Source: an uncultured Clostridia bacterium (GTDB lineage Bacteria; Bacillota; Clostridia; Christensenellales; Borkfalkiaceae). From it: a stretch of DNA of 17,938 nt. Positions 1-7,500 of this stretch are shown here, piece by piece (positions within the stretch are counted from its first letter, which is position 1; each line of letters opens with the position of its first letter). Location: positions 1 through 17,938 of the forward strand of contig CATZIC010000041.1 in assembly GCA_958419945.1 (NCBI GenBank), read 5' to 3'. The notes under the pieces were generated by a model that ran no database searches, had not been told where the DNA came from, and worked only from the letters and a program-made list of their open reading frames with translations. The position numbers and the translations under genes were made by a program.

Positions 1-2
1 GT

Positions 3-127
3 GGATTGCCACGGCAACAAGTTGCCTCGCAATGACGGTGTAGAGGTGGATTGCCGCGGCAACAAGTTGCCTTGTAATGACGGGGTACAAACGGATTGCC
101 ACGGGACTAAAGCTCCTCGCAATGACG
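3..127. repeat. Tandem array of three 45-bp palindromic repeat units
   Basis: Three units start at 3, 48 and 93, an exact 45-bp spacing. Each has a left arm GGATTGCC(A/G)CGG and a right arm C(G/T)(C/T)AATGACG at 3-38, 48-83 and 93-127. The arms pair partly (ATTGC with GCAAT), and in units 1 and 2 the centre GGCAACAAGTTGCC is itself self-complementary, so each unit can fold into a hairpin. Unit 3 has a different, poorly paired centre (GGGACTAAAGCTCC). The remaining 9-10 bp between units vary. The form is that of a dispersed intergenic palindromic repeat. From memory, similar GTCATTGCGAG...GTGGCAATCC strings occur between genes in diverse bacteria, but I could not check this. It may continue left of the window. 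Confidence 0.85.
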
Positions 128-203
128 AAGTGGGGTTTAGTCGGCACCGTACACAATATTTATTGGGGTAGGAAGCGAGCGGGTTAGGGGCGTTGAGTGT
201 GCT
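128..203. other. Gene-free stretch between repeat array and terminator
   Basis: I see no open frame with a start and ribosome binding site, no promoter match and no RNA gene here. Together with the array, the terminator and the 3' structure it makes up the roughly 300 bp downstream of rpsR. Confidence 0.5.
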
Positions 204-244
204 AAAGTAAAAAGAACCCTGAAATGCAGGGTTCTTTTTACTTT
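204..244 (-). terminator. Intrinsic terminator of the rpsF-ssb-rpsR operon
   Basis: A perfect 18-bp stem (204-221 with 227-244) closes a 5-nt loop. The core is AGAACCCTG paired with CAGGGTTCT, and the outer part of the stem is A-rich on the left and T-rich on the right. Read on the minus strand, the run TTCTTTTTACTTT forms the U-rich tail downstream of the rpsR stop. Because of its symmetry it could also stop transcription arriving from the left, so it is probably bidirectional. Confidence 0.9.
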
Positions 245-248
245 ATTG

Positions 249-290
249 ACCGTTTAGCTTAAGCCTTTTAAAAGGCAGGGCTTGTACGGT
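249..290 (-). other. Nested hairpin in the rpsR 3' untranslated region
   Basis: Three nested pairings are visible: ACCGT 249-253 with ACGGT 286-290, AGC 256-258 with GCT 280-282, and the perfect 14-bp palindrome GCCTTTTAAAAGGC at 263-276. It lies between the rpsR stop and the strong terminator, so the operon transcript would end in two consecutive hairpins. It has no T tract of its own, so it is more likely a 3'-end stability or protein-binding element than a second terminator. Confidence 0.5.
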
Positions 291-301
291 TTAAGATTAA
301 A

Positions 302-544
302 TTACTCACCTTTGAAAGGAAGTAATGCAACGATTCTTGCTTTTTTGATTGCTTCGGAAAGCTCTCTTTGATGCTTAGCGCAAACGCCGGTCATACGACG
401 GGGAAGAATTTTACCCTTTTCCGTAACGTATTTTCTTAGTTTGGCAGAATCTTTGTAATCGATAAATTCAGCTTTTTCCACACAGAAAGCACAGACTTTT
501 TTTCTGCCCGGTCTTCTTGCTGGCTTTTTAGCTTTTTCTTCCAT
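302..544 (-). CDS. rpsR: Small ribosomal subunit protein bS18
   Basis: Encodes 80 residues of ribosomal protein S18, which sits on the 30S platform and pairs with S6. The core is unmistakable: IDYKD at 28-32, then KGKILPRR at 43-50, the TG(V)CAKHQR segment at 52-60 and a C-terminal ALLPF. The N-terminus is basic, as in the family. Unlike the well-known Bacillus subtilis form, it carries Cys18, Cys21, Cys55 and His58 in a CxxC...CxxH arrangement, the pattern of the zinc-binding (C+) type of S18; zinc binding is inferred from the residues. The start is fixed by an AAGGAG ribosome binding site at 553-558. It is the last gene of the rpsF-ssb-rpsR operon, 97 bp after the ssb stop, and is followed by a strong terminator. 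Confidence 0.97.
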   Translation of the reverse strand: MEEKAKKPARRPGRKKVCAFCVEKAEFIDYKDSAKLRKYVTEKGKILPRRMTGVCAKHQRELSEAIKKARIVALLPFKGE

Positions 545-643
545 AATATATACTCCTTATTGAAAACAATTTATAAAGCACGGCAAACTTGTTGCCGAAG
601 GTTTTTGGCAACTTGTTTTAGCACGTGGGCGTTCACTTTTTAA
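545..643 (-). other. Structured ssb-rpsR intercistronic spacer
   Basis: This spacer is long for a tightly packed operon. It can form two mutually exclusive hairpins: CGGCAA 581-586 with TTGCCG 592-597, or GTTGCC 591-596 with GGCAAC 607-612. Outer pairing of CACG 579-582 with CGTG 624-627 is also possible. The GGCAAC/GTTGCC words resemble the centre of the 45-bp repeats at the left edge of the window. The rpsR ribosome binding site lies just outside, toward the gene. Confidence 0.5.
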
Positions 644-1051
644 TCAGAACGGCAAATCGTCATCGGAAACGGGTTCGAGTTTGGGTCTTTCTTTACGGGA
701 AGCTTGTACCTCCTCGGAACCACCGTCTTGAGATGAGCGTGAAGCCAAGAACTCAACCTCACTCGCGATGATATCGGTAACGTTACGTTTAATGCCCTCT
801 TTGTCCTCGTAAGAACGGTTTTGAAGGCTCCCGACAATTGCTACCTTGCTACCTTTTTTGAGGTATCTGCCGCAATTTTCGGCCTGCGTACGCCAAACGG
901 TAATATTGAAAAAGTCTGTTTCACGATTGCCGTCGCTACCTGCATAGGTTCTGTTTACTGCGATTGCGAAACGACAAACTTTTATACCGCTTGTGGTTTC
1001 GGCAAGTTCGGGGTCTCTTGTTAAATTACCAATCAGATATACCTTGTTCAT
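644..1051 (-). CDS. ssb: Single-stranded DNA-binding protein
   Basis: Encodes 135 residues of the replicative single-stranded DNA-binding protein, which coats ssDNA during replication, repair and recombination. The OB fold covers about residues 1-104 and begins MNKVYLIGNLTRDPE. It contains the expected segment TDFFNITVWR with Trp53, a KKGSKVAIVGSL strand and the conserved basic turn after it. A short, charged, low-complexity linker (about 105-127) leads to the canonical acidic tip DDDLPF, which recruits partner proteins. At 135 residues it is shorter than many Bacillota SSBs, the shortening being in the linker. AGGAG at 1058-1062 supports the start. It is the middle gene of the operon, 20 bp after the rpsF stop. 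Confidence 0.97.
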   Translation of the reverse strand: MNKVYLIGNLTRDPELAETTSGIKVCRFAIAVNRTYAGSDGNRETDFFNITVWRTQAENCGRYLKKGSKVAIVGSLQNRSYEDKEGIKRNVTDIIASEVEFLASRSSQDGGSEEVQASRKERPKLEPVSDDDLPF

Positions 1052-1071
1052 AAAATTCTCCTAACTATGCG

Positions 1072-1359
1072 TTATGCGTTGCGTTTTGTAATAAGTCTTC
1101 TTAATACGTTTTCATTGATGCCTGCAACACGGTCGATTTCTTTGATCAAAGAAGGATCGCATTCAAAGGTCATAAGAACGTAGTAACCTTCAGTCTTGTA
1201 GTCGATAGCATAAGCAAGCTTTTTGTTGCCCCATTTATCAATGGACTCGACTTCGCCGCCGTTTTCCTTAACCAACGTTTCGAATCTGGCGATAATAGCC
1301 TCTTTTACTTCGTCGGTTGCTTCGGCATTCAAGATGTAAAGCATTTCGTACTTAGTCAT
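1072..1359 (-). CDS. rpsF: Small ribosomal subunit protein bS6
   Basis: Encodes 95 residues, the usual length for S6, a 30S platform protein that binds 16S rRNA as a heterodimer with S18. Family landmarks are the opening YEMLYIL, the WGNKKLAYAI segment at about 43-52, EGYYVLMTF at about 57-65 and the C-terminal NVLRRLITK. The start at 1357-1359 is preceded by GGGAGG at 1372-1377, about 12 nt upstream. That site lies inside a foldable leader, so translation is probably controlled there. It is the first gene of the rpsF-ssb-rpsR operon. Confidence 0.97.
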   Translation of the reverse strand: MTKYEMLYILNAEATDEVKEAIIARFETLVKENGGEVESIDKWGNKKLAYAIDYKTEGYYVLMTFECDPSLIKEIDRVAGINENVLRRLITKRNA

Positions 1360-1370
1360 AATGATTTTTT

Positions 1371-1411
1371 ACCTCCCGGACATATTCGGCCTGCGAACCC
1401 GCAGGCAAGGT
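1371..1411 (-). promoter_or_regulatory. Candidate S6:S18 autoregulatory leader element
   Basis: Immediately before rpsF the transcript can form a 7-bp hairpin GCCTGCG/CGCAGGC (1389-1395 with 1400-1406). Outside it, ACCT pairs with AGGT (1408-1411 with 1371-1374), which occludes part of the Shine-Dalgarno sequence. The unpaired strand between the two helices contains CCG (1377-1379). Established knowledge: in many bacteria the S6:S18 complex represses rpsF by binding a leader hairpin with an exposed CCG next to the ribosome binding site. The match here is by shape and position only and was made by eye. Confidence 0.55.
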
Positions 1412-1414
1412 TTT

Positions 1415-1468
1415 GCGGATTTCCGCTAATTTGTTTTTTTGCGGTTTCCCGCAGGGCGGTTTCCCGCC
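1415..1468 (-). other. Three short GC hairpins in the rpsF leader
   Basis: Three near-identical mini-hairpins follow one another: GCGG/CCGC with a 4-nt loop at 1415-1426, TGCGG/CCGCA at 1440-1453 and GGCGG/CCGCC at 1455-1468. In the RNA the second and third have GAAA tetraloops. A run of seven A residues in the RNA separates the first two. They lie in the roughly 170-nt 5' leader between the rpsF promoter and the candidate S6:S18 site. Confidence 0.6.
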
Positions 1469-1503
1469 AAATTGTTGTAATAGGTTATTAAAACCTGCAA
1501 GGT

Positions 1504-1537
1504 ATATCCCGGCTTAAGTACCCTTAAGCCAGGATAT
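1504..1537. promoter_or_regulatory. 34-bp inverted repeat over the rpsF promoter start point
   Basis: Arms ATATCC-N-GGCTTAAG and CTTAAGCC-N-GGATAT flank a 4-nt centre and match perfectly apart from the single N on each side. The dyad overlaps the last two bases of the -10 box and spans the predicted start point near 1529-1530. It could be an operator, or it could put a stable hairpin at the extreme 5' end of the mRNA. No T run follows on the minus strand, so it is a poor terminator for the giant gene upstream. Confidence 0.65.
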
Positions 1538-1564
1538 TGTAGCAGATTGAAATTTGTTTGTCAA
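1536..1564 (-). promoter_or_regulatory. Sigma-70-type promoter of the rpsF operon
   Basis: On the minus strand TTGACA (1559-1564) is followed after exactly 17 bp by TACAAT (1536-1541), so 11 of 12 positions match consensus at ideal spacing. The predicted start is near 1529-1530, giving a leader of about 170 nt before rpsF. The -35 box begins only 5 bp after the stop codon of the giant gene. Confidence 0.9.
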
Positions 1565-1569
1565 CCATT

Positions 1570-4500
1570 TTAAGGGTTGGAAGGAACAACAGTTGAAGTC
1601 GCTGCGGTCAGTATACCGGACATAAAGTCGCCGACTTTCATGTTTTCCCAATATTCTCTGACAGTTGCCGGCTTACTCGTCGAGGTGTCGTTGTCATACT
1701 GTTTCTGGAATAACAAGTCCATCTTTACGTGGTTTTCGCTTTCAGTGGCAGGACTCTCATAATCAAAGAATGTTCCGAATACACCGAGTTCTATCGCAAG
1801 TTTAACGTCGAGATCGGTCTTGAACTTGTTGGGAAGTTCGGTTGCAAGGTCAACTACTTTCCAAGTAGGATCGAGGAACCTTATCAAAGCGGAAGCCGTG
1901 GGATCACCTGCGTCGGCAAATATATCGCCAACAAGTAATTCGTTCTTGAATTTTCCTACAAACTCTCCGCCGCCAACTTCAGCAACTGTGTAATCAGCGA
2001 GTCTAAGTGATAAACCTTCGACTGCTTCGGTACCGTCAAGCCACTTGCCTTCGGCGTTCTTGGTGTAACCCATGATCGTACCGAGCTTCATAGCGTTGAT
2101 TTCGGTTGACATATCGGTAATCTTGGCGTCTTTAAGTGCGGTCAAGATATTGTTGCCGCTAACTTCTACAACCTCGCCAATGGTAAGGGTATCAAACCTT
2201 GCGGGCAGTTCTTTTATCGAAGTCTTCGCAAGGGTTTGAAGAACCTTGGGACTTGTGGTGGTGATATCGATTACCTGATCCAAAGTGAGTTTGTTGATCT
2301 CTTCGGAAAGGTTGCCGATTTCAACGTCTTTAAGGGACTTCAAGATCTTGTGGGTGCCGTCTTCCATCTTAATTACTTCACCGAGTTTAAGACTTTCGAT
2401 TCTGTTCTTAATTTCGGCTTCGCTGAAGTCGTTAATCTTGGTATCTGCAAACGCAGCGAGGACGCCTGTAAGTTCGTCGCCATTATTGTCCAACCACTTA
2501 TTCGTCGATTCATCCTTGGTGTAACCCAAAGCTTCGCCGATGGTTAAGTTGTTAAGGAAGGTAGGATCGGAAAGTTCGTTTACGGTCTTACTTGCAATGG
2601 TTGCAAGGATACCGGTTACTTCGGTACCGTTATGATACCACTTGCCGTCTATTTCTTCATAGCCGAGGAGAACGCCTGTCTGTTTGCCTTTAACGGTGTT
2701 AATGATTGTATCAAGACCTGCGTCAACGCCGCCCTGGAAGATGTTGAGTTTAAGTTCTAATACGGCTTTTACGATTTCGTCAGTGGACGAACCTACTTCG
2801 TAACCGACAAAGCCGAGCGCTTCCGCAAACGTGAATTCGCCGAACTTAGCCATAAGTTTGTTCTTCGTATCGGTACGGAGGCCGTAAACCTCTCTTAAGG
2901 TCATACCGAGGAATGCTTTGGTGAATGCAGCGTCTTTGTCGATCATGTCGGGCAAGTAGTTGCCTGCGATTTCCATAAGCGTCCAATCGCCGATAAGCGA
3001 ACCGAGCGTTACTTTGCCGCGTAAGCAGTTGATAACGTCTTTAACCTTAAGTGAGAGAACTACCTGAGCGGTAGCGTTCTGTGCTATTCCGCTGTTTACG
3101 AAAGATGCAACGTCAAGTAATGTTACGTCGCCGAGAACTCTGCCGATTACGGAGTAGTTCTTGGTCTTTAACATGTTGTAAACTTCACCGAAGTCAACGT
3201 TAAGAAGTCTTCCCGTAACGCCGGCCGCAGTACCGGTTACAACCCATTCACCGTCAACGCTGTCGTAGAAGGCTTCGGTATTTACAATATTCTGGTTGTT
3301 AATGAGAATACGTAATACGTCGCCGAGTTTGTTGGCGTGGAATTTTTCGTACAACATGGAGTTTAGAGCGGAACCTGTCAAGAACTTGTTGTTCTCGTCA
3401 GTAAAGTCGCCTAAACTGAGCGAGAATACCGACTCGGAAATGTTTGCAAGATAGCCTCTTAACCTCAAACCGCCGTCTTCGGCTTCTTCAACGGTCAAGC
3501 CCGTTTTTTGAATGAGATTGAGTATCGAAGAGTGCATCGTAAGAACGTTGCCTATTGTAAGTAAGGGTTTGAAGGTCGCTGCCATCGGGTAGCCGTCTGC
3601 TAATACGGTGGTCATCTTCTCGTTAAACAACGTGCTCATAAGTTCGTTATGCAAACCGTTCAACGTGTACTCACCGTTTTCGGCGGTGTAACCGAACATG
3701 GTTGCAAACTTAGCGAAGGTTGCGTCTTCACCGAATACGGTGCCGAGAATCTTGCAAAGGAGTTCGTTGTTGATGAAGTATAATGCAGTACCTGCCGCAC
3801 ACGCCGTAACGGTGATAACCATCTTTTCACCGTCGGTTGTTGCCTCGTAAACAGATTTAGCAAAGCCTTTGAGGTAGGTGTAATCGCCTGTAGCAACGTC
3901 GTTGAACATGCTGCCGATATCCATCGTAAGCGCTTTGTTGAACCATTCGGAGGAAGTTTCGACGGAAACTGCCGTAGAAATTACGTCGTTTAAGGTTACG
4001 CCTTCGTAAGCGTTTGCAAGCGCTACGAGTAAATTGTTAGTACTGAAGTCAAGTGCTAAGTTGGCAATGGTTTCCAAGTTAATATCGTAAGTCGCTTTCA
4101 AGAAAGCGTTTTCCGGTGTAAGTTCAGGTCCGAAAGCGTCGCCTATCGTGATATCGCCGAACTCTTTTATGAGTTGGTTCGTGATATCGCCGGAGGTTGC
4201 GATTTCGAGAACTCTTTGTAACTTGGTGTCAAGGACTTTATCCATGCCCCTGTTACCGCTTAAATCATTACCGGTAAGTAAAGCTACGTCATTAATCGTG
4301 GATTCCGGATAATTGGAAGCAATAACGTCAACTTTTGCTTTAAATCCTTCTGCTTCGATTACGTCGAACAGATCCTGTACGCTTATAGCGTAAGTTTCAG
4401 CTAAGAAGGTGTTGTCGGATTCTTTGTCAAGAATCTGGCCAACGGTGATTTCGGCATATTTTGCTTTAACGATTTCGAGTTTCGCATCTTTACCTTCTGC

Positions 4501-7500
4501 TTCGAGAATATCTACGATAGTATTTACGTCGAAGGAAAGCGTTGCTTCAACGAGCGGGTTATTTGCAATCGTTTCTCCAAGGTACTGACCGATTGCGTCG
4601 TTAAGGCTTAAAGTGCCGTACTGTCCAAGAAGGTCGCCCTTCATGTCTCCGGATACTGCGAGGCCGATAAGGAAGGAAAGTTCGGTTTCGGCAATCTTAG
4701 TAAGAGCGTTATTTGTGATTTCGCCTTTGTAAAGAAGGTCAATTAAGTCGTTTAAGGTTACGCCTTCGTAAATCTTCTGTAATTCATCGATAACGTCTGT
4801 ACGAGCCTGTGCCTTTGCCATCGTGATTACGTTGTTTACAGAGATTGCAGTGGTAGCCGCCATGAACTTATTCTCTTCGATTTCATCGGGCAAGAAGTAG
4901 TTGACAAAGTCGCTTACGGTGATTTCGCCTACAAGGTTCATCCAGTATTCCAGGTTGGTTGCGTTCTTCGCAATATCAACGAGGGTTATACCGAAGAGTA
5001 TCTGTGCGGGTCTGTTGAAATCAGCGTAGTTGGAAGTGAGTGAATAACCACATTCCGCATCGCTTTGTTCCATAATACCGCTGACCCCGCTTGACTTAAG
5101 CAAGGAGTAAATGATGTCGCCGAGATTGGTGTCGCCGAAGAGTGCGATTGCCTTTTCAACGTAAGGCGTCTTGTCTTCCGCTTTAAGACCTCTGTAAATG
5201 CCGCCGAAGGTAACGTTCATTGCGTTAGCGATTACTTTGGGTAAAACGTCGCCCGTTACCGTCCACTTACCGTTTTCTTTAACGGCTGCGGTTCCTGCGA
5301 TAGCGTAGAGGTTTACAAAGTAAGCGGTTACGTCGCCCACGTTGTTCATATTAAAGGTTTCGTAAAGTACGGAGTTGATTGCGTGGATATCTTTCAAACC
5401 GTTTTCTTCGGTTAAGAAGCTATCGAGAGAAAGGTTGAAGAGATTATCCGTGAAGTCTTTAAATTCATTACCAAATGCAAAGCCTTTTTCGGTCTGAATG
5501 AAGTTCATACCGGTAGCGTTTGTAATGGCGTTTGCAATCGGACTATATGCGGTTACGATATTGCCTACCGTAACAAGTGCTTTGAAGTTGTTAAGTAAAG
5601 GATAACCGGTTGTCAACGTGTCGGTTACGTCTTCTTTCAAGAATTTGTCCATTAAGGAGTTGTAACCTATTTCGTTGATGTAATTCGTTCCGTCAAGTGC
5701 ATAACCTAAGGTGTCCGCAAGTACGTCGCCCCAAGTTGCTTCTTCGCCGAAGATTCCGTCAACGATTTTGCAAAGTAGCGGGTTGTCGGCAAAGTAAAGA
5801 ATGAGTGCCGCCGCCGCAACGCCTGCGTATACGCCGTATTTAACTTCTTCGGGAAGTTGATTGAAAGCGGTCTTTAAGGTTTCAACAAGTGCTTCGGTGT
5901 CGTTATTGGCAATACCTATCATGGTTTCGCCGATATCGATGGTGCAAACGGTTTGAAGTGCTTCGATTTCCGGGATAGCCGTGAACATCTCCACAACGTC
6001 GCCAACGGTTGCGCCCACGAAGGCTTCGCCTGCGGTTGCAAGTTTATTTTCTGCAGTCACTACGTCGTAAACCGTCTGTACGTCGATAGCGAGTACGGCT
6101 TTTACGAAGTTGTTGTCAACAAGTGCTTCGGGAATAACCTGAGTTCCGGTAAGAGTTTCAACGTCGGTTATAACGTTATTTACGGATATACCGCCTACTA
6201 CGTCCATTACGTAATCGGCAACAACGCCGTCCGCAATGGCCCTGATAAGGGTATCTACGCCTGCGTTAAATACAGGTTCGAGAACGGACAGAGGTGATTC
6301 GGTTACGCCGAAGAGTTCGATTATATTAGCGAAGATTACGCCGTTATAAAGATCTGCAACTTCGTTAAGAACTGCCTGGTTGCTACCTGCGTTAGCCATA
6401 TCGATAATGGTTTTTGCGCAGATAGAAAGCGTGCTCTTTACGAAAGCATTGTCTTTAAGGGTATCTTCAAGAACGAATCCGACAAGGTCGTGAATGGTAA
6501 TACCGAATGCAAAGTCACGGAAGAAGTAAAGGATTGTGCCGTTGAATGCGGATTCGATGATGTCTGCAAACTCGATATTGTAGAGTTTTTCAACAGCGCC
6601 GATGCCCTCTTCGTTAGCATAAACCATAGTGCCGATTTCGCCCAAAGTAGTGTCGCCGACTAAGGTAATTAAATCGTCCTTTAAGGTTTCCTGACTTGCA
6701 ACGTCGTTATAAATCGTGCCAAGTCTGAGATTCAAGATATTGGTAAGTAAGGTATCAAGGTTACCGCTTTCCGACGTTGCCTTCCAAGCGGTATCGTATG
6801 TAATGGTGTAACCTAATAACGCGTAAGCGTTCCTGCTGCTGAATACTATGTCGCCGATAGCTTCGTCGCCGAAAGTATTATAGAGGAAGTTGAACAAATC
6901 GTTATTTGTGATTGCGGTTACGAGTGCGTTAATTTCAACGTCGAAAATGGTTTCAACCGTTTCGGTGGGTGCAGCTTCCGCATAGAAGATGCTTACCATG
7001 TCACCGAGTTTAACGCCTTCGTATACACCTGTGAATACGTCGAGGATTTCCTGCGTGGTGGTTGCTTTAATAAGACTTACGACAGTGCCTACACCAATAC
7101 CGAGAGTTGCCGAAACAAACTTGTTGGTGGTGTCGATATATTGTGCAAGTACGGTTTCGATAGCGTCGCCTACCGTGATATCGCCGAATTCGTTTCCGAT
7201 TGCGGTAACGATATCTTCGCTTATCGCAACGTCGATTGCAGCCCCGATAGTAGTATCGAGAAGTTTATTGAGCGCTGCGTTTTCAATTTCGAATTGGCCT
7301 GCGAGATTCAGAACGTCGCCGAAGGTTACCGCAGCATAAATATCACGAACAACCTTTAACGCTTCTTGAGGAGTCTTAGCCGCCATCATAAGGAATACGT
7401 GTTCAACACCGAAGGTGTAGGTTGCATCAAGGAATGCATTTTCAACGGTGATATAATCCTTAAGTGCGTCGCCGAGAGTGATATCATTAAATTCCGCACG

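Noticed and set aside
1..127. CRISPR array
   Set aside because: Units repeat along almost their whole 45-bp length, leaving only 9-10 bp between them, with no unique spacers of usual size and no cas genes. They are self-complementary hairpin repeats.
640..837. Minus-strand 65-codon frame in a second frame within ssb
   Set aside because: It overlaps the well-supported ssb frame and has no homology or start signal of its own.
1504..1537. Dyad as an intrinsic terminator of the giant gene
   Set aside because: It lies downstream of and within the rpsF promoter, and on the minus strand is followed by ACCTTGCAGG rather than a T run.
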